A stretch of DNA of 36,157 bases. Source: a bacterium (GTDB taxonomy: Bacteria > Pseudomonadota > Gammaproteobacteria > Nevskiales > OUC007). Under the pieces are notes generated by a model. It saw only the letters and a program-made list of their open reading frames with translations, had not been told where the DNA came from and ran no database searches. Of the stretch, positions 9,065 through 16,711 are shown one piece after another; within the stretch, counting starts at the first letter, position 1, and each line of letters begins with the position of its first letter. Both the position numbers and the translations under genes were made by a program. Location of the stretch: contig JAAFAL010000015.1 in NCBI GenBank assembly GCA_018222345.1, positions 1 through 36,157 of the forward strand, given 5' to 3'.

Positions 9065-10009
9065 TTATGCCGCTTGTTTAGCAGCCGTCACGGCCGACGG
9101 TTGCGCCCAAAAGTCGTGGAAGTTGAACCAGTTGCTAGGCGCCTGTTGCGCGTGATGGGCAAGGCGGTCGGCGTAGGCCTGCGCCCACTGCTGAATTTGC
9201 GCGCTGCGCTCACCCCGGCGCAGGGTGACGGCCGATGCAAACGCCTCGAAGATCAGCTCGTATCGATTACCGCCACGGTAGAGTCCGAAGCACAGAATGA
9301 TTGGCGCGCGGCTAATGGCGGCCAACGTGAACGCACTGGTTGGCAGCCACGCCGGTGCACCCAGGAACTCGACCCGCGTCGTCGGCTCGGCTTCGCCGGC
9401 GCGGTCACCCAGAATGCCCACCAGCCCGCCGGCCTTGATGGCCTGGTTGATGTCACTGGCGACGCTGACCGGGTGCTTGTCGGCATCGATGATGGCTGCC
9501 TCGACATCCGGGTTGAGCGCAGCGAGTTGATCCATCAGGGCCGAGTTGTGCTGGCGTTTCATCAGGATGTGAATGCTGGCGTCTGGTTTCGACCGCCCCA
9601 GCGCACGCAGGGTTTCAAAACTGCCCAAGTGCGAGCCCAGCAAAATAGCGCCTTCGCCTTTGGCCAGTTGAGCATCGAGCAGGTGCAGGCCGGTGCTGCG
9701 GATATCCAGAGCGCTGAGGCCGCCGGTGAGCAAAAACACGCGGTCGAGGATGGTCGTGGCGAAGTCGCGCACAATACGCCAGCGCAGCCAGAAACTGCGC
9801 AGCCCGATGGTGCCCTGCAGGCGCCGCAGGTAGTCGGCCAGTGCCGCTTGATGGGCGCGATTGGCAAGCACGAAATACAAACTCACCGGCCACAGCACCA
9901 ACCGCATGACCGCGCGGCCGCCGTGGGTTGCAAGCCACAAGCCAGCACGCAGTGCCCATGGGCTGCCGAGCTCACGTTGCTTGGCCCAATGGCCGCTGCC
10001 GCCGGTCAT
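9065..10009 (-). CDS. LPLAT-superfamily (LpxL/HtrB-like) acyltransferase
   Basis: A predicted 314-residue acyltransferase with the HX4E active-site motif HLGSFE at residues 127-132. It also has the downstream GILGDRAGEAEPTTRVEFLGAP segment, typical of the lipid A acyltransferase-like COG4261 group, and a hydrophobic N-terminal anchor around residues 22-50. In xanthomonadin/aryl polyene clusters this enzyme is thought to attach the polyene acyl chain to a membrane lipid. I start it at the ATG 10009-10007, which overlaps the upstream dehydratase stop as ATGA; the longer frame up to 10063 would cross that gene's end and adds unfamiliar residues. Confidence 0.88.
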   Translation of the reverse strand: MTGGSGHWAKQRELGSPWALRAGLWLATHGGRAVMRLVLWPVSLYFVLANRAHQAALADYLRRLQGTIGLRSFWLRWRIVRDFATTILDRVFLLTGGLSALDIRSTGLHLLDAQLAKGEGAILLGSHLGSFETLRALGRSKPDASIHILMKRQHNSALMDQLAALNPDVEAAIIDADKHPVSVASDINQAIKAGGLVGILGDRAGEAEPTTRVEFLGAPAWLPTSAFTLAAISRAPIILCFGLYRGGNRYELIFEAFASAVTLRRGERSAQIQQWAQAYADRLAHHAQQAPSNWFNFHDFWAQPSAVTAAKQAA

Positions 10010-10311
10010 ACGCCGCGCAGGGTCATTTGCCCGCGGCACAACACGCCATCGGCATCGCTGCACGAGAACGTGATGCGCGAATCACCACGCTGCAGCTCAA
10101 TGTTGAACGGCTGGCCGGGCAGCGCCGGCCGCAAAAATTTTGCACTGGGAACGCCGCCGATATGGGCATCGGGCCATTGATCTTGAACACCGGCAATCAC
10201 GGTATCGAGCAGCAAAACGCCCGGCACCACGGGCTGGCCGGGGAAGTGGCCGGGCAAGCAGGGGTGGTCGGCAGCGATACATGCGGTGTGCGTAGCGGCG
10301 CTGGTGCTCAT
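10006..10311 (-). CDS. ApeI-like hotdog-fold dehydratase
   Basis: A short 101-residue protein carrying HPCLPGHFPGQPVVPGVLLLD with the putative catalytic His22, a signature of the FabA/FabZ-like and ApeI dehydratases, followed by SAKFLRPALPGQPFNIEL. It probably supplies the second dehydratase activity of the polyene pathway, or a hetero-partner of the ApeP-like protein. The start ATG at 10311 shares bases with the preceding stop (ATGA) and the stop overlaps the acyltransferase ATG (ATGA). A longer frame on the same strand extends to 10542, but it lies over the coding region of the COG4648 gene and gives non-homologous residues, so I reject it. Confidence 0.88.
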   Translation of the reverse strand: MSTSAATHTACIAADHPCLPGHFPGQPVVPGVLLLDTVIAGVQDQWPDAHIGGVPSAKFLRPALPGQPFNIELQRGDSRITFSCSDADGVLCRGQMTLRGV

Positions 10312-10940
10312 GCGCTTTGCGGCCGCCAACCGGCGCGGGCCATCAAGCGCAGAAAGCCGGCGAAGTTTCGATACGGCAGGCGCGGACCGAAGCGCAGATG
10401 GCGCAGCGCGTACTCGGCAACAAACAGCACAGCGATAGCCGCCAAGTTGAAGCCGTTTGTCACCCACGACCACAACGTTTGCGGCCCGGTTACGGCGAGC
10501 ACTGCGCTGAGTGCCGCCAGCGCCAAAAACAACAGCGCCCACACCACAGTGACGCCGGTCGAATAGCGGCGCACGTCTTTAGCCATCGGCGCGGTATCGC
10601 CGGCTGCAACATGCATGCGCTGGACAATTTGTGTGATCAGCGGTGTGCGGCCCGGCAACAAAGTTGCGGCAAAAAGCATTGCACCGAACAGGTTGAGTAG
10701 CACCGGCGGTGCGTAAGCAATCGCCTGCAAGGGCAATGCGTGGGCGCCGGCAAGCAAACCAACAAAAACCACAGCGGCCAGCAACCAGCCGGGCCAGCGC
10801 GGCATCCACAGCGGCGTGGTCAGCGACAACAGCAGGCAAGCCAAACCCACTGCCAGCAAGTTCGGGTTGGCCGACAAGGTGCCGACATGCACGGACACCG
10901 GGTAGCCGACGAGCAGCACGATGGCGACTGCGGCACGCAC
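10308..10940 (-). CDS. COG4648-like membrane protein of the pigment cluster
   Basis: A 210-residue hydrophobic protein with about six membrane segments. It contains PVLLNLFGAMLFAATLLPGRTPLITQIVQRMH, an arginine-bearing soluble loop with MAKDVRRYSTGVTVVWALLF, and a C-terminal RFGPRLPYRNFAGFLRLMAR. This pattern matches the uncharacterised membrane proteins that recur in aryl polyene/xanthomonadin clusters; its role is unknown. The GTG start at 10940 lies 5 bp after the carrier-protein stop and the stop overlaps the dehydratase start by 4 bp. Confidence 0.8.
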   Translation of the reverse strand: MRAAVAIVLLVGYPVSVHVGTLSANPNLLAVGLACLLLSLTTPLWMPRWPGWLLAAVVFVGLLAGAHALPLQAIAYAPPVLLNLFGAMLFAATLLPGRTPLITQIVQRMHVAAGDTAPMAKDVRRYSTGVTVVWALLFLALAALSAVLAVTGPQTLWSWVTNGFNLAAIAVLFVAEYALRHLRFGPRLPYRNFAGFLRLMARAGWRPQSA

Positions 10941-10945
10941 CGCGG

Positions 10946-11221
10946 TCAGGCGCTCTTGTTGGCCTGGACGTGCGTGTTCAGAGCCGCCAGCGAGGCGAAA
11001 ATCTTGGCGTTATTTTCGTCATCCGAGCGCATCTCGAAGCCATACTCTTCGGAAATCGCCAGGGCCAGTTCAAGTGCATCGACCGAATCCAGGCCCATCG
11101 GGCTGTCGGGGCCGAACAACGGCGCCTCGGGGTCGATGTCATCGATACCCGCCTCCTCAAGGTTCAGGGCTTGAATGACGAGGTCCGCCAAGGCTTGTTC
11201 TTCGGGGGTCTTGCTGCGCAT
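10946..11221 (-). CDS. Acyl carrier protein of the pigment cluster
   Basis: A 91-residue acyl carrier protein. The phosphopantetheine attachment site is Ser46 in PMGLDSVDALELALAISEEYG; the protein is acidic and helical with the expected spacing. It would carry the growing aryl polyene chain, a role like XanC of Xanthomonas or ApeE/ApeF of Escherichia coli. It is the first gene of the eight-gene minus-strand operon. The ATG at 11221 gives a normal carrier-protein length; the same frame continues upstream over the halogenase region, but those residues are not homologous. No strong Shine-Dalgarno is seen. Confidence 0.93.
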   Translation of the reverse strand: MRSKTPEEQALADLVIQALNLEEAGIDDIDPEAPLFGPDSPMGLDSVDALELALAISEEYGFEMRSDDENNAKIFASLAALNTHVQANKSA

Positions 11222-11301
11222 TTTGAATCTGTCGTGGTGGTCGAAAGCGGCCCGCCAAGCCGCGTGGCTATTGTAAACTACGGCCATCCTCGTTTGATGT
11301 T
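11222..11301. promoter_or_regulatory. Divergent promoter region between carrier protein and halogenase-like gene
   Basis: An 80-bp gap between the divergent arms of the pigment cluster, relatively AT-richer around 11269-11280. On the minus strand TACAAT occurs in GTTTACAATAGCC (about 11270-11280), a good -10 match for the operon; the -35 region is poor. Position and divergence make coordinated control of both arms likely. Confidence 0.4.
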
Positions 11302-12636
11302 GTGCCCACCGTGGAGAGTCTGTCTGTGCAGCCATCGCAGCCCCCGGTGGCAATTGATTTCGCCGACGAAACAGCCGACGTGGTGGTGATCGGTGGCGGC
11401 CCGGCTGGCACAACCACGGCGCATTTGTTGGCGCGGCGCGGGTGGCGCGTGACCCTGCTCGAACAAGCCCGGCACCCACGCTTTCATATTGGTGAATCGC
11501 TGCTGCCCATGAATCTGCCGATACTGCAGCGGCTGGGCGTGTTGGATCAGGTGGCTGCACAGGCCGTGTATAAACCTGGCGCCGAGTTCGCGCCGCACCC
11601 CGGCGAGGGCGTGCTGCAATTTCACTTTGATGCCGCCCTGGGGCGCTCGCCTGATCACGCCTACCAGGTTGATCGCGCGCAGTTCGATGCCACCTTGTTT
11701 CACGCCGCTGCCGCCGCCGGCGTTGATTGCCGCAGTGGGTGGGCGGTCAAATCTGTGACGCGGGTTGGCAAGCAGTTCCGTGTGGCGATCAAGCACCCGC
11801 AGGGCCAGCGCAAAATTGCCGCCCGCCACGTCGTCGATGCCAGCGGCCGCAGCACCGTGCTCGCGCCCATGCTCGGCGGCAAGCAAAAAGACCCGCGCCA
11901 TGCCAGCGCCGCGGTCTATAACCACTTTATTGGCGGCCCGGCCATGGCCGAGCCGGCCGACGGCAACATTGGCGTTTATCACCTGCCGGATGGCTGGTTG
12001 TGGTTGATCCCGCTGCCGGGTGACCGCCTCAGTGTCGGCGCGGTGTGCGGGCCCGAGGCGCTGAAGGCGCGGCGCGGCAATCTCGACCAGTTTTTGGCTG
12101 AGCAGATCGCCGCCTCACCGGAGGCCAGCCAACGGCTGGGCCGTGCCAAACCAACAGGCCCGGCTCAGGCCGAGGGCAACTACAGCTACGCCGTGCGTCG
12201 TTTTGCGGCACCGGGCGTCACTGCAGTGGGCGACGCGGGCTGCTTTGTCGATCCGGTGTTTTCATCCGGCGTCTATTTGGCGATGTCCGGCGGCGAGCGC
12301 GCAGCCGAGTGCGTCCACCGTAGCTTGCAGGCACCTTGGTTGGCTCAGCTAGCGCGTTGGCGCTATGCGCTTGCCGTTCGGCGGCTGGTGGGCAGCTTTA
12401 GTTGGTTCATTTATCGCTTCACCACCCCAGCCATGCGCGAACTGTTCGCCAATCCGCGCAATGTGCTGGGCCTGGAACAGGCAGTCATTGCCATGCTGGC
12501 TGGCAACGGCGCCGGCAGCCTTGGCATCCGCGCCCGCTTGCTGGCATTCCGCGCGGTTTACGCGCTGACCGCCTGGCGGCTCAGCCAAACGCGGCGCAGC
12601 AACACCCAACCCCCAACACTGGACCCGGTGACCTGA
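11302..12636 (+). CDS. Halogenase-like FAD-dependent oxidoreductase
   Basis: A 444-residue flavoprotein. The FAD-binding GGGPAG lies at residues 31-36 with the following Glu54. GESLLP at 64-69 and WLWLIP at 232-237 match motifs of flavin-dependent halogenases, the former of the phenolic-substrate type. GDAGCFVDPVFSSGVYLAMSGG is the second FAD motif. Such proteins occur in xanthomonadin clusters, whose pigments are brominated, so aryl halogenation is the leading idea; a different oxidation of the ring is possible because WxWxIP-like motifs also occur in non-halogenating relatives. The start is uncertain: GTG at 11302, 11311 or 11326 are all in frame. It directly abuts the chorismatase gene (no intergenic base). 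Confidence 0.85.
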   Translation: MPTVESLSVQPSQPPVAIDFADETADVVVIGGGPAGTTTAHLLARRGWRVTLLEQARHPRFHIGESLLPMNLPILQRLGVLDQVAAQAVYKPGAEFAPHPGEGVLQFHFDAALGRSPDHAYQVDRAQFDATLFHAAAAAGVDCRSGWAVKSVTRVGKQFRVAIKHPQGQRKIAARHVVDASGRSTVLAPMLGGKQKDPRHASAAVYNHFIGGPAMAEPADGNIGVYHLPDGWLWLIPLPGDRLSVGAVCGPEALKARRGNLDQFLAEQIAASPEASQRLGRAKPTGPAQAEGNYSYAVRRFAAPGVTAVGDAGCFVDPVFSSGVYLAMSGGERAAECVHRSLQAPWLAQLARWRYALAVRRLVGSFSWFIYRFTTPAMRELFANPRNVLGLEQAVIAMLAGNGAGSLGIRARLLAFRAVYALTAWRLSQTRRSNTQPPTLDPVT

Positions 12637-13599
12637 GTGCCGTTTGACGTACAGTTCGACACGCCCGCAAGTGCCGGCGGCTTGGCACGCGTGGTGTTCG
12701 ACAGCCTGAAGGCCACACCGCACACGGTGCCGGTGCCGTTGCAAATACTGCGTGGCAGCCCAAACGAGCATTGGACGGCCGCCGAACATTGCGAACCTGT
12801 CGAGCATGGCCCCGTCAGTGGGCACGCCGACGGGCATTGGCTGTTTGGTCAACTGGTCGTCAATGACCTGCTGGGCGAGCAGCTTGAACAACGCGTCGCC
12901 GCCGCTTATGCCGAGCTCTACCAAGCCATTGACGCGCTGGGTTATCCGCACATGTTGCGGGTGTGGAATTACATGTCGTGCATCAACCAGGGCGCTGGCG
13001 ACAGCGAGGTTTACAAGCGTTTTTGCGTCGGCCGCGCGCAGGGTATTGCGCAGCGCGTGCGTGGCAGTGGTTATCCAGCGGCCACCGCCATCGGCGGCGC
13101 CGACGACGCCAATGCGCTGTACATCAGCTTTGTTGCCGGTAAGCAGGCGGGCGAGGCGCTTGAAAACCCGCGCCAGGTCAGCGCCTATCACTACCCACGC
13201 CAATATGGCCCGCGCAGCCCCAGCTTTGCTCGCGGCTATGTGGTGACTAGCGGCGGTCAGCGCGTGTTGCTGGCCAGCGGCACCGCCAGTGTGGCCGGCC
13301 ACGAGACTAAATGGCCCGGCGATGTGGCGGCGCAAATCGGCGAGAGTGTGATCAACCTGAGGGAACTGGTGGCCGCCGCCGATGGCGACTTTGCGAACAC
13401 GCGGCCCATCCTGCGGGTTTATTTGCGTGACGCTGGCGACCTCGAAGCCACCGAGCGCGCCTTGGAACCACTGCTGCCCAGCGGCGCATCCTACGTGTTG
13501 TTACGCGGGGATATTTGCCGCAGCGATTTGCTGGTCGAAATCGACGGCGTGTTTCATCTGCCGCTGCTCGGCGGCGAGGCGGTCGAACACGGCGAGTAG
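12637..13599 (+). CDS. xanB2: XanB2-like chorismatase (hydroxybenzoate synthase)
   Basis: A 320-residue enzyme of the FkbO/Hyg5/XanB2 chorismatase family, which cleaves chorismate into hydroxybenzoate (or a dihydroxycyclohexadiene acid in FkbO) and pyruvate. Conserved stretches include RVWNYMSCINQG followed by YKRFCVGRAQG, PAATAIGG, ENPRQVSAYHYPRQYGPRSP, SGTASVAGHET and the C-terminal GDICRSDLLVEIDG. XanB2 of Xanthomonas makes 3-hydroxybenzoate for xanthomonadin and 4-hydroxybenzoate for ubiquinone, and both uses are represented in this window. Product specificity cannot be read from the sequence by eye. The start is GTG immediately after the halogenase TGA. The last 99 bp overlap the convergent ligase gene. 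Confidence 0.93.
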   Translation: MPFDVQFDTPASAGGLARVVFDSLKATPHTVPVPLQILRGSPNEHWTAAEHCEPVEHGPVSGHADGHWLFGQLVVNDLLGEQLEQRVAAAYAELYQAIDALGYPHMLRVWNYMSCINQGAGDSEVYKRFCVGRAQGIAQRVRGSGYPAATAIGGADDANALYISFVAGKQAGEALENPRQVSAYHYPRQYGPRSPSFARGYVVTSGGQRVLLASGTASVAGHETKWPGDVAAQIGESVINLRELVAAADGDFANTRPILRVYLRDAGDLEATERALEPLLPSGASYVLLRGDICRSDLLVEIDGVFHLPLLGGEAVEHGE

Positions 13600-14883
13600 C
13601 CCGGCGCGGGGCAGCTTGCCCACACCATTGCGCGGCAAGCTGTCGGTGAACACCACTTGCCGCGGCAAGAATGCGGTATCGACATGCCGAGCCAGTACCC
13701 GCCGCAGTTGCGCGGGAGTGAAGCCCGGCGCGGCAACCAGCGCTGACAAGCGGCCTGGGCCGCGTTGAAAAATCACGCCATCTTCAACGCCGTCGATAGC
13801 CAGCAAGTGTTGGTTCAAGGCCGCCAGTGATGCCCGTTTGCCGGCCAATTTGATCAGGTCGCTGTCGCGGCCGATCACCTCAAAATGACGCTGATCGGCG
13901 CTAAGCTGCACACGGTCGGGGAGCGCCTGGGCGGCAATGCCGCGGCTGGGAATTTGCACTTGCGGTGTCTCACCGCCGCTATCCAAGCGGACGCTGCTGT
14001 ACAGCGCCCAGGCCGGCCCTGCCACCGTGCGGCGGTGAGCAATCACGCAGGTTTCAGTGGCGCCGAAAACCTCATGCACCTCCGCGCCAAACAATTGCTC
14101 GGCCTCGGCAGCCAGCGCGGCATCCAGCGGCGCGGTTGCGCTGACAATGCGGCTCACATTGGGATAGCGTAGCCCGGCACGAACAAAGGCGCGCAAATGC
14201 ACCGGCGTGGTCACCAGCACGATTGGCGCCGAATGTTCTTCCAGTGCGGCCAACAAGTCTTGCGGATAAAACGGTTGCGCGGCCACCAGGCCCAAACCAG
14301 CGAGCAATGGCTGCAACACCGATAGTTCGAAACCATACATATGCTGGGCCGGCACGGTGGACAAGATCGCCGCGCCGGCTGGCAAACCTGCCAGTGCATG
14401 CTGGCGATTGTCGGCAGCGCTGGCCTGTAGCGCGCCCCAGGTTTTTCGGTGTGGCGTAGGCGTGCCAGTGCTGCCGGAGGTGAACGCAATCAGTGCGACC
14501 GCGTCTGTTGGCACGGTGGTCAGTGCATCGGGCACTGCCGGCGCCGCGGAATCCGGCGGCGCGATCACTTGCGTGCGCGCCCGGCTACTGGTCAATTCCA
14601 GATGGTCGCTGAGTACGTAGCAATCGCCGTAGTCGTCGATTAGTGCATCGACGACCGCGCGCGAACGCACGGCCGGCAGCAAGGTCGTCTGCCCACGAAG
14701 CAGGGCGGCGGCAAAGCCAGAAACAAACGCGTGACGGTCTTCGCAGACATTGATGGCATAGCGCGCAGATGGCAGGTCTTGCGCCAGCGCAGTGGCATGG
14801 CCGAGCACATGCGCCAGGCTCGCCGCATCGGCGCCGGCGCGTAGCCAGCCGTCTGCATGATCGGTTTGCCTATGATGCTGCAT
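13501..14883 (-). CDS. Acyl-AMP ligase (XanA2/ApeH-like) that loads the aryl starter
   Basis: A 460-residue member of the ANL adenylate-forming family. The P-loop is FTSGSTGTP near residue 134, the A5-type motif is GATET, the hinge region is IGRDSDLIKLAGKRA, and the catalytic lysine lies in LPRNGVGKLPRAGLL. In xanthomonadin and aryl polyene clusters the equivalent ligase activates a hydroxybenzoate and transfers it to the acyl carrier protein. I start at the ATG 14883, which leaves a family-like N-terminus; a GTG 11 codons upstream is also in frame. The last 30 or so residues lie antisense to the chorismatase and look like a non-conserved tail. Confidence 0.88.
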   Translation of the reverse strand: MQHHRQTDHADGWLRAGADAASLAHVLGHATALAQDLPSARYAINVCEDRHAFVSGFAAALLRGQTTLLPAVRSRAVVDALIDDYGDCYVLSDHLELTSSRARTQVIAPPDSAAPAVPDALTTVPTDAVALIAFTSGSTGTPTPHRKTWGALQASAADNRQHALAGLPAGAAILSTVPAQHMYGFELSVLQPLLAGLGLVAAQPFYPQDLLAALEEHSAPIVLVTTPVHLRAFVRAGLRYPNVSRIVSATAPLDAALAAEAEQLFGAEVHEVFGATETCVIAHRRTVAGPAWALYSSVRLDSGGETPQVQIPSRGIAAQALPDRVQLSADQRHFEVIGRDSDLIKLAGKRASLAALNQHLLAIDGVEDGVIFQRGPGRLSALVAAPGFTPAQLRRVLARHVDTAFLPRQVVFTDSLPRNGVGKLPRAGLLAVFDRLAAEQRQMKHAVDFDQQIAAANIPA

Positions 14884-15007
14884 GCCCCGAGCCCCAGCTT
14901 GGATTTGGTACCGCACAACCCCCCGGCAGTGCGCGCGGTCTGATGCCGCGAATGACCAAATTTTAACCAGTTTGACGCCGAATTGCTTGCAGGCCCGGCG
15001 CGATCAG

Positions 15008-16708
15008 TTAAAGCAACATGCGCCGTGGGTCGGCTAGCAAGCCTGACAGGTGGACGATGAAGCGCGCCGCAGCAGCGCCGTCGATGACACGATGGTCGTA
15101 CGACAGACTCAGCGGCATCATGTTGCGCGGTTCAAACTCGCTGCCGTTCCACACCGGTTTGGTCTGGTTGCGCGACACGCCAAGAATGGCCACCTCGGGC
15201 GTGTTCACAATCGGCGTGAACGCCGTGCCGCCAATGCCGCCCAAGCTGCTGATGGTGAACACCGCGCCCTGCATGTCGGCCGGCGACAATTTGCCATCGC
15301 GCGCCTTGCCGGCAAGTTCGGCGCAATCGGCGGCGATTTGCACCACGCCTTTTTGGTCGGCATCGCGCACCACCGGCACCACCAGCCCATTGGGCGTGTC
15401 GGCGGCAAAGGCAATGTGGCGGTAGTGCTTCATCACCAGCGATTCGCCATCCGGCGTTAGCGAACTGGCGAACTCGGGGTAGGCGTCGATGGCCTTGGCC
15501 ACGGCCTTGATGATGAACGGCAGCATGGTCAGCTTGGCCGCGTGCTTGTCTTTCTCGGCCTGGCGGAAGGCTTCGAGTTCGGTGACATCGGCGTCGTCGA
15601 ACTGGGTGACATGCGGCACCAGCAGCCAGGAGCGCGACAGGTTCTTGGCTGACAGCTTGCGAATGCGCGCCAGCGGCTTTTCCTCGATCTCGCCGAACTT
15701 GGCGAAATCGACCTTCGGTGCTTCCGGCAAGCCAGCACCACCGGCAGTTGCGGCATTGCCACCACCGCTTTGCATGATCTGCTTGACGTGCGCCTCGACG
15801 TCTTCCTTGATGATGCGGTCTTTCGGCCCGCTGCCTTTGACTTGGCGCAAATCCACGCCCAACTCGCGGGCGAACTTGCGCACCGACGGGCTGGCATGGG
15901 GCAGCTCGCTGGCCGGCACGCGCGGCGCCTCTTTGCCTGTGGCGGTGTCGGCCTTGTCAGGCTGCGCTTCGGTTTTTTTCGATTCGGGCTGCTTGGCTGG
16001 CTTAGTACCACCGTCGTCAGGTTTCTCGGCCTGCTTTGCCGGTTTGTCAGACTCGCCAGAATCCTTCTTGGACTCGCCGCTGCCCTCGATCACCGCAACC
16101 AAATCACCCTGGGCAACCTTGTCACCGACTGCCACCTTCATCGCCGTGACGGTTCCGGCGGCTGTGCTGGGCACGTCCATCGTGGCCTTGTCCGACTCCA
16201 GCACGATCAAGCCGTCTTCTTCGGCCACCGTGTCGCCCTCGGCAACCAGCACTTCGATGACTTCGACAGCATCGAAATCACCGATGTCGGGCACGGTCAC
16301 TTCAGTCGATGTGGCTGCACCCGACGCCTCTGACGCATCATCGTCATCGTCGGGGTCGCTGTCGGCCGCGTCAGCGCTGGCTTGGCTGATCTCGCCTTCG
16401 TCCGAGTCGTCGGCCGTGTCTTCCGTCGCCTCACTGTCTGCATCGTCGCTCGCAGCGGCCTCCTCGTCTTCGGCTTCGACCACGCCTACCACATCGCCCT
16501 CGGCAACCTTGTCGCCCACCGACACCTTGAGGCTGATCAGCTTGCCGGCGTGCGTGCTGGGCACGTCCATCGTGGCCTTGTCCGATTCCAGCACGATGAG
16601 GCCGTCTTCCACAGCCACGGTGTCGCCCTCGGCAACCAACACTTCGATGATTTCGACGGCGTCGAAGTCACCGATGTCGGGCACCTTGATTTCGATTTGC
16701 TCAGCCAT
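15008..16708 (-). CDS. aceF: Pyruvate dehydrogenase E2, dihydrolipoyl acetyltransferase
   Basis: The 566-residue E2 core of pyruvate dehydrogenase. Two lipoyl domains carry Lys44 and Lys174 in [12 protein letters not shown] peripheral-subunit-binding domain contains [17 protein letters not shown] (about residues 275-310), and the catalytic acetyltransferase domain ends in [15 protein letters not shown] with His and Asp of the active site. The linker between the lipoyl domains (about residues 80-133) is almost entirely Asp, Glu, Ser and Ala rather than the usual Ala/Pro-rich type. The ATG lies 3 bp after the aceE stop, so they form an operon; no E3 (lpd) gene follows, which means it must be elsewhere. 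Confidence 0.97.
   Translation of the reverse strand: MAEQIEIKVPDIGDFDAVEIIEVLVAEGDTVAVEDGLIVLESDKATMDVPSTHAGKLISLKVSVGDKVAEGDVVGVVEAEDEEAAASDDADSEATEDTADDSDEGEISQASADAADSDPDDDDDASEASGAATSTEVTVPDIGDFDAVEVIEVLVAEGDTVAEEDGLIVLESDKATMDVPSTAAGTVTAMKVAVGDKVAQGDLVAVIEGSGESKKDSGESDKPAKQAEKPDDGGTKPAKQPESKKTEAQPDKADTATGKEAPRVPASELPHASPSVRKFARELGVDLRQVKGSGPKDRIIKEDVEAHVKQIMQSGGGNAATAGGAGLPEAPKVDFAKFGEIEEKPLARIRKLSAKNLSRSWLLVPHVTQFDDADVTELEAFRQAEKDKHAAKLTMLPFIIKAVAKAIDAYPEFASSLTPDGESLVMKHYRHIAFAADTPNGLVVPVVRDADQKGVVQIAADCAELAGKARDGKLSPADMQGAVFTISSLGGIGGTAFTPIVNTPEVAILGVSRNQTKPVWNGSEFEPRNMMPLSLSYDHRVIDGAAAARFIVHLSGLLADPRRMLL
16164..16684. repeat. Direct repeat inside aceF encoding the two lipoyl domains
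   Basis: Two ungapped 131-bp direct repeats, 16164-16294 and 16554-16684, agree by hand count at about 119 of 131 positions. They encode the N-terminal halves of the two lipoyl domains up to and including the lipoylated lysine. Most differences are silent or conservative, which suggests a recent internal duplication or gene conversion between the two domains. Confidence 0.85.
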
Positions 16709-16711
16709 GGC

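Noticed and set aside
12349-13335. 328-codon minus-strand frame opposite the halogenase/chorismatase genes
   Set aside because: Lies antisense to two genes with clear family motifs; no recognisable domain.
13596-13603. TAGCCCGG as a fragment of the mobile element (also at 14170-14177)
   Set aside because: Only 7-8 bases match and the following sequence does not resemble the element ends.
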